A stretch of 64,000 nt of DNA from Candidatus Poribacteria bacterium (GTDB lineage Bacteria; Poribacteria; WGA-4E; WGA-3G), in assembly GCA_022827185.1 (NCBI GenBank), contig JAJDTM010000027.1, positions 1-64,000 on the forward strand, given 5' to 3'. Positions 16,364-25,762 of the stretch are shown here, piece after piece. Made by a program: the position numbers and the translations under genes. Within the stretch, counting starts at the first letter, position 1, and each line of letters opens with the position of its first letter. Below the pieces are notes generated by a model. The model was not told where the DNA came from. It saw only the letters and a program-made list of their open reading frames with translations, and did no database searches.

Positions 16364-16604
16364 TTTTCACACCCCCAAGTAAAGGCGCTGCAATGCGCCG
16401 CTTACAAGCCTGCATAAATTGTAGAGCACCGCTTGCAAGCCTATGTTAAAACGAAAGCGACAAACTTATCCGTTGCGCTACGGTATGTGAGAGAATTCTA
16501 TCTACAAAACGTTTTGTATCAACTCGGACATCGGGTGTAGATACAACAAAACCGAACCTCAGCGAATCTGTGGCTACATCTTATGCCCAAATCACGATTA
16601 ACTA

Positions 16605-16633
16605 ATTATACCATATCAGTAACACAAATGCAA
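16605..16633 (-). promoter_or_regulatory. Candidate sigma-70-type promoter for infC operon
   Basis: On the minus strand TTGCAT, a 17-base spacer and a perfect TATAAT precede infC. Transcription from here would give a leader of about 230 bases before the proposed AUA start. That leader (16364-16600) has no gene. It holds the dispersed motif GCTTGCAAGCC and possible stems such as GGCGCATTGCAGCGCC. The -35 box is weak. Confidence 0.45.
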
Positions 16634-16634
16634 G

Positions 16635-17042
16635 TTAAAAAAAGCCGATTGTCCATAACGTGCGTAAAATAATCAAGCCACTTGCCAAACCGCCGAAAAC
16701 GACAATCAAGCTGATGCTGACGACAAGCGCGAGGCGAATAATCCGTTCGCCGAGCTCAGGTTGTTCATTTGCCCAAGCACGGGCCAACCAGAAAGTCAAC
16801 ACAACACTGACTAAACTCAGGATACACGCACCCAGAACTGCTAACAGCAGCCCCTCAAAATCTACCATCTGTATCGTTTCTGGAAGCGACTGATATTGAG
16901 AGAAGTTCTGGATAACACCGATTAAAACGCCTCCCAAGACCACAATAAACCCAATGAAAACGATGAGTGCTTTTTTAAACGCAGTTCCCATTTTACTTGA
17001 AACTTTCTCCAAACTTGCAAGCCTTTTTGACAATTGTAACAC
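16635..17042 (-). CDS. Small membrane protein of unknown function
   Basis: This 135-residue protein has three likely transmembrane segments: about 24-48 (ALIVFIGFIVVLGGVLIGVI), 66-90 (GLLLAVLGACILSLVSVVL) and 105-130. I recognise no family. The start is uncertain: a GTG at 17042, or an ATG about 17 codons later with a GGAG some 15 bases upstream. It is divergently placed against the next plus-strand gene. The infC promoter begins right after its stop. Confidence 0.6.
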   Translation of the reverse strand: MLQLSKRLASLEKVSSKMGTAFKKALIVFIGFIVVLGGVLIGVIQNFSQYQSLPETIQMVDFEGLLLAVLGACILSLVSVVLTFWLARAWANEQPELGERIIRLALVVSISLIVVFGGLASGLIILRTLWTIGFF

Positions 17043-17164
17043 ATTTCAACAGTAATAACAAAATTTATTGATGCGCCAACGAAAATCTGAAAACACTTGA
17101 TATATTCAGCAAAAGATGCTAAACTAAATTTCAACTAACCGATTGGTATACTAAGGAGTTTCAC

Positions 17165-17755
17165 ATGGATGTAACATACACACCGGCAATTGCCGAAGTT
17201 ATCGAAAAATTAGAAGCGGGCAACCCGCTCCCGACACTCGTCCCGCAAGAGGCGTGGAGTCCCGAACTGACAGACGCACTGACATCTTCATCCCTTGACA
17301 ATCTTTTTCAGGGGAAATCCGTGAAAAATACCACGTTTGGTGAAGCCATAAAGAGCGGTTTGCTTTTATGGAACGACGCACTCGATGAATCACATACAAT
17401 CTCACAGGAACTTGGAAATCAGACGGGCAGCTACTGGCACGGTATTATGCACCGCCGTGAGCCGGACTATAGCAACTCGAAATATTGGTTCGGCAGGGTC
17501 GGGACGCATCCAATTTTTCCGGCACTCCGCGAACGCGCACTCGTGATCTTGAAGGAGATACCGAACCCATCAGACGCGTTAGCAAATATCGCACAGACGA
17601 TTGAAGCAGATGGGAATTGGGATGCGTACCAGTTTATTGATTGGTGTCAGGCGGCTGAAAACGGATCTGATACTGATGTAACCCGTTTCTTGCAACAGGT
17701 ACAGGCGGAAGAAATTAAGTTGTTACTGGCGTATTCCTATCAGCATGCCGTTTAA
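17165..17755 (+). CDS. Hypothetical protein, 196 residues
   Basis: A soluble, acidic protein with no signal peptide or membrane segment. A conserved-looking core reads GSYWHGIMHRREPDYSNSKY followed by GTHPIFP. The rich His/Arg/Tyr/Trp content suggests a ligand-binding or catalytic site, but I do not know the function. AAGGAG precedes the ATG with good spacing. The downstream lipoprotein gene starts 30 bp later and may be co-transcribed. Confidence 0.8.
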   Translation: MDVTYTPAIAEVIEKLEAGNPLPTLVPQEAWSPELTDALTSSSLDNLFQGKSVKNTTFGEAIKSGLLLWNDALDESHTISQELGNQTGSYWHGIMHRREPDYSNSKYWFGRVGTHPIFPALRERALVILKEIPNPSDALANIAQTIEADGNWDAYQFIDWCQAAENGSDTDVTRFLQQVQAEEIKLLLAYSYQHAV

Positions 17756-17785
17756 TGCACGTCAATTAACCTGAAGGAGTCTGAA

Positions 17786-18793
17786 ATGTTTGCCCGAAAT
17801 GAAACCACCGGGGTGAGTCGGTGGTATTTGCTTGTTATCGTCCTCACAGGATTAATGGTACTCAGTTCCTGTGCGAACTTGACGCTTGACACTACCGGTT
17901 CAACTGCGATACCAGATAGCGAGGCGTACAAGGAAATCAAGACGATTGCTGGAAAACTTGAAAATAGCGGTGAGCCAGGTGCTTACGAAGTATTGGTTGA
18001 GAAATCAAGCACTTTTATCAAGGCATACCCAAAAGATAAACGGGTTGATGAGGTCTACTATCTTCTCGGCACCAGCTTAATCCAACTCGGTCGGACTAAA
18101 AAAGCGATTGAGGTTTTTGACGAACTCATTCGGTATTATCCTGCCGCTGATTACGTTGAACCGAGCCTGTTAAGGTTGGGATTGGCTTACGACAAAATCG
18201 GTGAGCACGATAAAGCAGATCCGCTTTACGAAAAACTCGTCAATCACACAAAGTATCGTGGCGGTAGGTACTCCGAAACTGCGGAGCAACTTCTGGCACA
18301 GGATAGAGATGCCAGAACCGGCGAAGCAGCCGATGCGTCTGCGCCAAACCGGGGTCCTAGCCCAAGCCACTTTATCAACAAACCCGCGTTGGATTTTGAG
18401 GTGACGGGTTTAAAAGGTGAACCGCTATCGCTATCGCAGTATCGTGGGCAGGTCGTGCTGCTCGATTTCTGGGCGACGTGGTGTGGCCCCTGCATCGTTG
18501 AGATGCCGAATGTTAAGCAGACTTACGCAAAGTACAAGAACCAGAAGTTTGAGATTATTGGTATCAGTTTAGATCAGTCGGTGGCTCCACTTGAAACATA
18601 CATCGCGAGCGAAGGTCTCGCGTGGCGGCAATATTTGGATAGCAACGGCTGGATTGCGAATATGTATAACGTTCGCGCGATTCCGTCAACTTTTCTGATT
18701 GATGGTGAAGGCATTATCCGGCGAGTGAATCTTCGAGGTAGCGCGCTTGAGATAGCTGTCGCCGAACTCGTGCGCGAAAACCTGGAAAATTAA
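17786..18793 (+). CDS. TlpA-like thioredoxin lipoprotein with TPR region
   Basis: This 335-residue exported protein has an N-terminal hydrophobic segment ending in the lipobox LSSC (Cys about 29), so it is probably lipid-anchored outside the cytoplasm. Residues about 50-160 form TPR-like helices (VDEVYYLLGTSLIQLGRTKK). Residues about 195-330 are an AhpC/TSA-TlpA thioredoxin fold with active site WATWCGPC and the cis-proline region AIPSTFLIDG. Such proteins reduce disulfides in exported proteins or cytochrome c. It is a close paralogue of the next gene, about 90 bp downstream. Confidence 0.9.
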   Translation: MFARNETTGVSRWYLLVIVLTGLMVLSSCANLTLDTTGSTAIPDSEAYKEIKTIAGKLENSGEPGAYEVLVEKSSTFIKAYPKDKRVDEVYYLLGTSLIQLGRTKKAIEVFDELIRYYPAADYVEPSLLRLGLAYDKIGEHDKADPLYEKLVNHTKYRGGRYSETAEQLLAQDRDARTGEAADASAPNRGPSPSHFINKPALDFEVTGLKGEPLSLSQYRGQVVLLDFWATWCGPCIVEMPNVKQTYAKYKNQKFEIIGISLDQSVAPLETYIASEGLAWRQYLDSNGWIANMYNVRAIPSTFLIDGEGIIRRVNLRGSALEIAVAELVRENLEN

Positions 18794-18886
18794 ATGCCGT
18801 TTCGCTGGTGAGGTTTTCATTGGCGTTACTATAAGACCCTGCCGCACATTCAAATAGGCGGTTCAACAGATCTCAGGAGGTTTAAG

Positions 18887-21196
18887 ATGTTCAGCCGAAA
18901 TGAAATAAATTCACAGCAAAAAGGAAACAGAATCTTCCATAGTATCCTCATTGGTATGCTTACAAGCCTCGTGCTAATCGGTTTTTGCGCTGACTTCGCT
19001 GGTGCCTATTCGGTGAAGCCTGCTGACAAATATAAGGAAATTAAGGCAATCTACAAAGATCTTAGGCAGCAGCCCAAATCTGAAGATTTAGAGAAGTTAG
19101 TGGAAAAATCCAGAGACTTTGTCGCAGCGCATCCTGAATACAGACGGGTTGATGAGGTCTACTATCTTCTTGGCGATGCCTTAGTGAAGTTGGAACGTGT
19201 TGAAGAAGGCATCACAGCCTTTGAAAAAGTCGTCAAGGACCTTCCAGAGGCACGATACATCGAGCGTTGTCTGTTAGGATTGGGATTGGCATACGATAAA
19301 CTCGGCAAGCACAATGAAGCGGATGTTGCTTATCAGAGATTGGTAGATCACCCAAAGTACGGTGGGCGATCGCAAGCAAAGCTTGCGAAGCAGCTTCTTG
19401 AACAAGATAAAGCGGAGAGAACAGGGGCATTGCCGAAACCACCCGGGGCGAGTTCAATGCCGATGGCACAGCCGAGCGAATGGATTGGCAAACCCGCCTT
19501 AGATTTTCAGGTGACAGATCTAAAAGGTGAACCACTCTCATTGGAAAAATATCGTGGACAGGTTGTACTGCTCGATTTCTGGGCGACATGGTGTCCACCA
19601 TGTGTCGCAGAGATACCGAACATCAAGAAAACTTATGAGAAATACAAGGATCAGAAATTCGAGATCATCGGTATCAGTCTTGACAGATCGAAGGAACCAC
19701 TTGACGCGTTTATTGAAGAAAAGGATCTTGCGTGGATTCACTATTGGGATAACACCGGCAAAATTGCCAATCTTTACAAGGTACAGGCGATTCCGTCAAC
19801 TTTTTTGATTGACGGCGAAGGTGTTATTCAAAAGACCAACCTCCGGGGTCATAGGCTTGAAACTGCTGTCGCTGAATTAGTTCAGACCAATCTTGGAAAA
19901 CCTGCCGATACCCCCACCGAAACATCTGAGGCAGGTTCCCAGTCACAATCGATACCAGCAACAAAACTTCTTAAGCCAGAGACAACGCCTGAAAAAGAAG
20001 CAGTGCAGAAACCTCAAAGAGCACATCCGAGTGAGTGGATCGGTAAACCGGCACCGGATTTTCAGGTGACGGATTTGAAAGGTGAAACACTCTCCTTAGA
20101 AAAATACCGTGGCCAGGTTGTACTGCTCGATTTCTGGGCGACGTGGTGTGGACCTTGCATCACTGAGATGCCGAAAATTAAGAAGACTTATGCACAGTAC
20201 AAAGATCAGCAGTTTCAGATTATCGGTATAAGCCTTGACAGGTCAAAGGAACCGCTTGAAACGTATATTGAGAAAGAGAAGCTTGCGTGGGTTCACTATT
20301 GGGATGAAAGTCGAGAGATAAGGACGCTATACGGGGTCTGGGGAATTCCGTCAGCCTTCCTGATTGACGGTGAAGGTGTTATCCGAAAGGCAAGCCTCGG
20401 TGGTTTTGATGTTGAAACTGCCGTTGCCGAATTGGTGAAAGAGAACCTCGCGAAACCCACCGATGCACCTGATACACCGATAACGACACCACCTGATGCC
20501 TCTGAAGGTGCGCAAAATACAGTCCCTAATGTCAAAGAAATTATTGATGCAGCTGTCGCTGCGCACGGTGGACTTGAGAAACTACAGGCGGTGGAAAATA
20601 TCGTGACCGAATCCCACAGTTTTGAACACTTCCCTGATGGAGATGTGCAGGATGAAGGACGCTCTAAAGCGTGCTTTTACCGTGACAAATTCCGCAGTGA
20701 CTGGCATACAGAGGGCGACACAGGCGGTTTAGTCTTTGATGGTAATTCTTTCTTCCAGTTAGCAGATGGAGAGGTCAAACCTGTGCCACCTGAGGCAGCT
20801 GCGTCTTATATTACCTTCTTTAAAGATAGCCTTTTCCGAGAACCCGTCTGGCTTCTCCCGATGCTCTCAAAAGGCGATATTCCCGTTCAATACGCAGGCA
20901 CAGAGGAGGTAAACGATATGCCTACGTCCGTTCTCCTCGTTACACAGCCGTCCGGGGAAAAATTAAAAGTCTTCATTAGCGATGTGACGCACTACATAGT
21001 CCAGTTTAGTTATGACATTGCGATTGGGGGTGGCATGCAAAATGTGGTAGCGTTCTTTGATGACTATCGGGAGGTGGACGGGGTTAAAATCGCACATCAT
21101 CGCGCGACAAAAGGCGGGGAATATCGGCAAATTTTGATTACCGACATCGCGTTGAACGCTGAAGTTGACGAAGCACTGTTTCATCCGGGACAATAA
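18887..21196 (+). CDS. Exported TPR protein with two TlpA domains and a LolA-like tail
   Basis: This 769-residue protein has a signal peptide (about 1-42, ending FAGAYS), TPR-like helices (about 50-170) and two complete TlpA/thioredoxin domains in tandem: the first with WATWCPPC (about residue 240), the second with WATWCGPC (about 420). Each has its own IPSxFLIDGEG segment. From about 545 to the end (IIDAAVAAHGGLEKLQAVEN ... FFDDYREVDGVKI) it resembles outer-membrane lipoprotein-sorting (LolA-like) folds. The differing CPPC and CGPC sites suggest different redox potentials. The two thioredoxin domains share long near-identical DNA, indicating internal duplication. It starts after AGGAGG. Confidence 0.9.
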   Translation: MFSRNEINSQQKGNRIFHSILIGMLTSLVLIGFCADFAGAYSVKPADKYKEIKAIYKDLRQQPKSEDLEKLVEKSRDFVAAHPEYRRVDEVYYLLGDALVKLERVEEGITAFEKVVKDLPEARYIERCLLGLGLAYDKLGKHNEADVAYQRLVDHPKYGGRSQAKLAKQLLEQDKAERTGALPKPPGASSMPMAQPSEWIGKPALDFQVTDLKGEPLSLEKYRGQVVLLDFWATWCPPCVAEIPNIKKTYEKYKDQKFEIIGISLDRSKEPLDAFIEEKDLAWIHYWDNTGKIANLYKVQAIPSTFLIDGEGVIQKTNLRGHRLETAVAELVQTNLGKPADTPTETSEAGSQSQSIPATKLLKPETTPEKEAVQKPQRAHPSEWIGKPAPDFQVTDLKGETLSLEKYRGQVVLLDFWATWCGPCITEMPKIKKTYAQYKDQQFQIIGISLDRSKEPLETYIEKEKLAWVHYWDESREIRTLYGVWGIPSAFLIDGEGVIRKASLGGFDVETAVAELVKENLAKPTDAPDTPITTPPDASEGAQNTVPNVKEIIDAAVAAHGGLEKLQAVENIVTESHSFEHFPDGDVQDEGRSKACFYRDKFRSDWHTEGDTGGLVFDGNSFFQLADGEVKPVPPEAAASYITFFKDSLFREPVWLLPMLSKGDIPVQYAGTEEVNDMPTSVLLVTQPSGEKLKVFISDVTHYIVQFSYDIAIGGGMQNVVAFFDDYREVDGVKIAHHRATKGGEYRQILITDIALNAEVDEALFHPGQ

Positions 21197-21237
21197 AGCA
21201 ATGTAGGAGGGGTTTGTAACCCCGAATTGCGAAGATT

Positions 21238-22341
21238 ATGGCACACCTTACTTTGAAAGATGTCACTAAAATTTATGACGGTGACGTTCTTGCAGTTGAA
21301 CAGGCAGATTTTCAGATTCCAGATGAGTCGTTTACCGTGCTTGTCGGTCCATCGGGGTGCGGTAAATCGACAATTCTGCGGATGATCGCCGGATTGGAAG
21401 AAATAACAGAAGGCGACATCTATATCGACGACGAACGCATTAACGACATCCCGCCGAAGGATAGAGACATCGCTATGGTCTTCCAAAATTATGCCCTCTA
21501 TCCACACATGACGGTCTATAAGAATATGGCGTTCGGGTTGAAACTCCGTAAATACCCGAAAGCGGAGATCGAACAGCGCGTTAAAGCGGCGGCAGAGATT
21601 TTGAGCATATCGCACCTACTGAACCGCAAACCGAAGCATCTCTCTGGTGGTGAACGTCAGCGTGTCGCAGTCGGCAGGGCAATCGTTCGGCATCCGAAGG
21701 TATTCCTGTTCGATGAACCGTTGAGCAACCTTGATGCAAAACTACGTGTACAAATGCGGATGGAAATCAGTCGCTTGCACGACCGACTCAACGCCACGAT
21801 TGTTTATGTCACACACGACCAAGTTGAAGCGATGACGATGGGGGATCAGATTGTGGTCCTCAATGAAGGGAAAATCCAGCAGATTGCCGATCCGGGGACG
21901 CTCTACCACAAACCCGCCAACCAATTCGTCGGTGGGTTCATCGGCACGCCACCGATGAACTTTATAAAAACGCATATTGTAAATAACAGTGGTGCTCCGA
22001 TACTTGAATTTGAAAATTTCAAAGTGGAGTTGAATGCCCACCTCCAGTCGGCACTGAATACACTTTCGGGAGACGCAGTAACGCTCGGCATCCGTCCAGA
22101 GGATATTCATATCGGCGAAAACGGGAAGAACAGCGTTGGCGCACAGGTTGAACTGGTTGAGCCGCTTGGAAACCATGCACTCTTGTATCTGCGGACAGGC
22201 GAAAACAATTTCGTTGCGCAGTCCGATCTCGTTGATGTGCCACAGCACAATACACCATTGACAGTCAACTTCAACATGGACAAGGCGCACCTATTCCATC
22301 CAGAGACAGGTGAATCACTAACAGTTCCCACACGCCATTAA
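21238..22341 (+). CDS. ABC transporter ATPase, UgpC/MalK/MsmX type
   Basis: This 367-residue ATPase of a sugar or glycerol-phosphate importer has Walker A GPSGCGKST (about 37-45), Q-loop FQNYALYPHM, signature LSGGERQRVAVGRA, Walker B VFLFDEPLSNLDAKLR, the H-loop VTHDQVEAMTMGD, and a C-terminal OB/TOBE regulatory domain from about 240. No permease or solute-binding gene lies beside it. It may therefore be a shared ATPase energising several distant importers, as MsmX does; that is inference. Confidence 0.92.
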   Translation: MAHLTLKDVTKIYDGDVLAVEQADFQIPDESFTVLVGPSGCGKSTILRMIAGLEEITEGDIYIDDERINDIPPKDRDIAMVFQNYALYPHMTVYKNMAFGLKLRKYPKAEIEQRVKAAAEILSISHLLNRKPKHLSGGERQRVAVGRAIVRHPKVFLFDEPLSNLDAKLRVQMRMEISRLHDRLNATIVYVTHDQVEAMTMGDQIVVLNEGKIQQIADPGTLYHKPANQFVGGFIGTPPMNFIKTHIVNNSGAPILEFENFKVELNAHLQSALNTLSGDAVTLGIRPEDIHIGENGKNSVGAQVELVEPLGNHALLYLRTGENNFVAQSDLVDVPQHNTPLTVNFNMDKAHLFHPETGESLTVPTRH

Positions 22342-22430
22342 AAAGCACGTAAGCCCAACCAACGGGCCGGGCTGGATATACGGAGAGGGACACACTTTCT
22401 AAAACCTGCCTCAACGAACCGCAAGGAAAG

Positions 22431-23453
22431 TTAGAAAAAAGCCTGAATTTGCTGCCACGTCTCCGCATCTATCGGAATGCCTTCTTGTTCTCGTTTGCGC
22501 TGTTCCTCCCAACCGCGTTCTCCGGGCATCCGAATTGCGTCAAAACCAGCAGCGCGTTTCGCCGATTTGAGATACTCAATAAAGCGTTGTATCTCCGCAC
22601 TAAATCCCGGAAACGCTCTAAAACTCGCAACGTTAATCACAAGCACAAACAACCCGTTGCCGACGCGGGCATTCTCACCTTGGCTACATCCGGCACCGGT
22701 AAGCGCGCCCGATAGGATGTCCACGATAACGCTCAGACCGAACCCTTTGTGTGCAGCAACGCCACCAAACGGCAATATGGCAGCGGGTGGTACACCATAA
22801 AAATCGTCTGCATTTGTCGTTGACTCGCCTTCTGTATCAATGAGCCATCCGTGTGGAACAGGCTCGTCTTGATGCTGTTTAACCCGAATTTTTCCCGATG
22901 CGACAACACTCGTAGACATATCCAACACAATCGGATCTTGTCCTTCAATCGGCACTGCACACGCGATCGGATTGGTAGAGAGCCTCCCTTCAACCCCGCC
23001 GTGCGGTGCGACACACGTCCCACCGCCGTGGTCGTTTGCTGTGAGCAACGCGATCATCTCGGCATCTGCTGCGAGGCATGCATACCCACCCAATCTACCC
23101 GTCTCATTACACCGCGATACGGCAACAGAACTGATGTCTGTCTGTTTTGCTTTTTCAATCGCCAATTCAATGGCGCGCGTTGCTATCACGGGACCGAATC
23201 CCCAATTCCCATCTAATACCGCAATTGATGCAGATTCGTGCAGTGTCTCTATTGAGGCACCGGGTTGAATTAATCCTGCTTCCAACTCACGGACATATTT
23301 CGTGAGATGAATAACGCCGTGTGAGTCGTGTCCAACGCGATTGGCATCCACCATAGAACGGGTTACGATTTCGGCTTCGGCGGCTGAGATGTTTAATTTT
23401 TGGAAGACGTTAAGGCAAATAGCGGTGAGTTCTTCTACTGTGAAGTTCGGCAT
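22431..23453 (-). CDS. Malate/L-lactate dehydrogenase family oxidoreductase
   Basis: This protein of about 340 residues belongs to the Ldh_2/YiaK-ureidoglycolate dehydrogenase family of NAD(P)-dependent 2-hydroxyacid oxidoreductases. Conserved features are DANRVGHDSHGVIHL near residue 45, NDHGGG, NPIACAVP, PIVLDMSTSVVASGKI and LPFGGVAAHKGFGL. ATG at 23453 gives the usual N-terminus (MPNFTVEELTAIC); a longer frame upstream has no support. The substrate cannot be decided. The sugar-type ABC ATPase is convergent with it, 90 bp away. Confidence 0.88.
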   Translation of the reverse strand: MPNFTVEELTAICLNVFQKLNISAAEAEIVTRSMVDANRVGHDSHGVIHLTKYVRELEAGLIQPGASIETLHESASIAVLDGNWGFGPVIATRAIELAIEKAKQTDISSVAVSRCNETGRLGGYACLAADAEMIALLTANDHGGGTCVAPHGGVEGRLSTNPIACAVPIEGQDPIVLDMSTSVVASGKIRVKQHQDEPVPHGWLIDTEGESTTNADDFYGVPPAAILPFGGVAAHKGFGLSVIVDILSGALTGAGCSQGENARVGNGLFVLVINVASFRAFPGFSAEIQRFIEYLKSAKRAAGFDAIRMPGERGWEEQRKREQEGIPIDAETWQQIQAFF

Positions 23454-23853
23454 TGTGATGCGGCTCCTTGTATGAGGTACCGCTATTTTACAAATCCCCG
23501 TTGGTATTGTCAAGCGCAAATGACAAAAAAGAAAAAATTGGCAATGGGTTGCCATCCATTTCTTATATAGTAAAATCCGAAGATAAGCTTACAGTACATC
23601 TGGGAACAAACACTTTCCCACCGCTGGCGAGGATTGTATCCTCGCTATTTTGTGAGTGTATAGGTAATTACGGAATCTACTATAAGCCGGAAAAAGTCGT
23701 CTATTTGACAGAAAAGTGCTATAATACTCATCAGGGAACGCCTTTGGGTTGAAGAATGTTGATAACCTCATTATACCAAAAGGGTTCTCTTTATACAAAA
23801 AATTAGCCGACTATTTATCAAACTCGCGTTAACTAATAAGATGAGTATTAAAA
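23454..23853. other. Noncoding gap before WG-repeat gene
   Basis: No gene is supported in about 400 bases. A TTGACA at 23706 and a TATAAT at about 23721 are only about nine bases apart, too close to form one standard promoter, though the TATAAT could be the -10 box for the WG-repeat gene. Small reading frames on either strand lack ribosome sites and similarity. Confidence 0.4.
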
Positions 23854-24759
23854 ATGCCAATACTTGGTTCCAAATTTGGTTACATTGATAAAAATGGACA
23901 TTTTATCATCCCCCCTCAGTTTGACCGTTGCTACGAGTATACCGACGGATTAGCGACTGTAGAAATTGAAGGAAAATGCGGGTTTATTGACAAAAACGGA
24001 CTTTTTGTCATCCCTCCACAATTTGAGTCAGCACTCGGATTTTCGGAAGGGAGAGCCGCTGTTTCCGTAAATGGAAAGTATGGTTACATTGACAAGTCCG
24101 CTACAACAATAATACCTCCGATCTTTGAGGATGTAAGCGACTTCTCTGATGGACTTGCCTATGTACGAACCAACACACAAAAAGGTTATATTAACCACAG
24201 TGGTGCCTGGGAACTTATTCCACCGTCCTACTACGATTGCTGGGCACCCTTTTGTGATGGGTTGGCGGTCGCGGGGGTCTGTCGAGAAGATGAGATGAAC
24301 GAACGCGGTTATACGACTGATTGGGAATGCACAGGCGAAGGCTATATTGATAAAACCGGGGCGATAGTCATCCCACCTCGATTTAGAGAGGTAGACGACT
24401 TCTCCGAAGGACTTGCTCATGTCCAAATAGAAACGGGTGAACATGTTTTCATTGATGTAATGGGAGACGTAGCCGTGAAATTTGATTTCGATTATGCCTC
24501 CTATCACCCCTACTTTTCTGAAGGATTAATTAGCGTAAAAATAGATGGCAAATATGGGTTCGCTAATAAAACGGGGCATGTCATCATTGAGCCACAGTTT
24601 GCAGAAGCTTATAGGTTCTCCGAAGGGCTTGCAGCTGCTCGCCGTAAAGAAGGGTGGGGATACATTGATAAAACAGGAGAGTGGATGATTGAACCCAGGT
24701 ATCTGGGAGCGCATGACTTTTCAGACGGGTTGGCACTGGTCCTGGAAGTGCTTAACTGA
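23854..24759 (+). CDS. WG-repeat (KWG) protein
   Basis: The 301 residues consist almost entirely of eight WG-type repeats of about 35 residues. Each has the form GYIDKTGxxxIPPxF...FSEGLAxV, for example GFIDKNGLFVIPPQF and GYIDKTGEWMIEPRY; the fourth carries a long insertion. No signal peptide is visible, so it may be cytoplasmic. WG repeats are thought to be structural or protein-binding; the specific function is unknown. An intrinsic terminator follows. Confidence 0.88.
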   Translation: MPILGSKFGYIDKNGHFIIPPQFDRCYEYTDGLATVEIEGKCGFIDKNGLFVIPPQFESALGFSEGRAAVSVNGKYGYIDKSATTIIPPIFEDVSDFSDGLAYVRTNTQKGYINHSGAWELIPPSYYDCWAPFCDGLAVAGVCREDEMNERGYTTDWECTGEGYIDKTGAIVIPPRFREVDDFSEGLAHVQIETGEHVFIDVMGDVAVKFDFDYASYHPYFSEGLISVKIDGKYGFANKTGHVIIEPQFAEAYRFSEGLAAARRKEGWGYIDKTGEWMIEPRYLGAHDFSDGLALVLEVLN

Positions 24760-24802
24760 AGGAGCAGTCCATAGGATAATAAGTCTCTTAAACCGATACC
24801 TC

Positions 24803-24843
24803 AAAAGTCTCCGTTTCGATTTACACATCCGGAGACTTTTTTC
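24803..24843. terminator. Intrinsic terminator after WG-repeat gene
   Basis: The arms AAAAGTCTCCG and CGGAGACTTTTTT enclose a loop of about 17 bases and end in a T tract on the plus strand. The A tract at the 5' side makes it usable for the convergent epimerase gene as well. Confidence 0.85.
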
Positions 24844-24869
24844 TTTGGATAGGCGTTAAAACCGTTTTA

Positions 24870-25718
24870 CTATGTCTCTTTCGCCTGCCCTAACAATTCT
24901 GCTAACCGGTCCGCAAAACGGCGTTGACTGTCGTCTTCTGGCGCATAACCTATCACTTTCCGGGCATTGGCGATACTCCAGAACTTATGCGTATTGTCGC
25001 TGATACCGTAGAAGATCTGGAACGGAATTCCGTTCTCGTCCTCTATATTCTCCGTCTCAATGCTCTTGACGAAGAGTTGCACCTGATCTCGGACGCTCAA
25101 ATAGGCACCGAGTCCACGGTGCATCGCCTTCAAATCGTCTGTTGTGGAATTCGCCATATCCGTCTCCCGCGGACCACCGATACGTAACTGCACATTCTGT
25201 AACTTCTTACCGTCAACATGTCCAGTCGCGAACACAAAACCGAGATGTTCATACGCCTCTTTTGCCCACCCGTAGAAGTTATCGGAGAGCGGACGCATCT
25301 CTGGAGTCACCACATCCCACTTGTCTGCCCAGATGAGTCGTTCATAATAGTCGGCAGCGTGGTTGGAACTGCACACAACGACGCGTCGGACATCGGTTTC
25401 AACGCAGGTTTGATAGAGGTTGTATGCCATCTGAACGTTGGCAAGTTCGTTCTCAAAACTGCCACCCTTAAACGCACAGTGAACGACTGCATCAATACCT
25501 TCAAAATGGTGTCGGTATGTGTCTCGGTCAGGGTTGGTAAGTTCAGCAATCTGAATCCCGTCCACCTCCTCTCCTTGCCGATTCGTGGTTCTCACGTCTA
25601 ACAGCACGAGTTCATAGCGTTCACGAAATTCAGAAAGCATCCGTCCAGCGACGTAGCCGGACGCTCCAGTAATAAGGACTTTTCTGTGGTTTGGCATTTG
25701 TTTTTTTGTATCTTCCAT
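24870..25718 (-). CDS. NAD-dependent epimerase/dehydratase (extended SDR)
   Basis: This 282-residue protein has a Rossmann motif, LITGASGYVAG, near the N-terminus, a VVVCSSNHAADYYE strand/active-site region and the YGWAK (YxxxK) catalytic pair, as in the uronate-dehydrogenase/UDP-sugar-epimerase group. The substrate is not determinable. A start seven codons in (MPNHRKVLITG) is equally possible because no strong ribosome site marks the first ATG. Confidence 0.85.
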   Translation of the reverse strand: MEDTKKQMPNHRKVLITGASGYVAGRMLSEFRERYELVLLDVRTTNRQGEEVDGIQIAELTNPDRDTYRHHFEGIDAVVHCAFKGGSFENELANVQMAYNLYQTCVETDVRRVVVCSSNHAADYYERLIWADKWDVVTPEMRPLSDNFYGWAKEAYEHLGFVFATGHVDGKKLQNVQLRIGGPRETDMANSTTDDLKAMHRGLGAYLSVRDQVQLFVKSIETENIEDENGIPFQIFYGISDNTHKFWSIANARKVIGYAPEDDSQRRFADRLAELLGQAKET

Positions 25719-25762
25719 GTGAGAGGAGGCACATTGAATTTTTATTATATCTCCTCTTGCGA

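Noticed and set aside
21238..22341. Complete sugar ABC importer operon
   Set aside because: Only the ATPase is present; neither flank has permease or binding-protein genes.
23468..23798. Short frames on both strands before the WG-repeat gene
   Set aside because: No ribosome site, no similarity, and they overlap each other.
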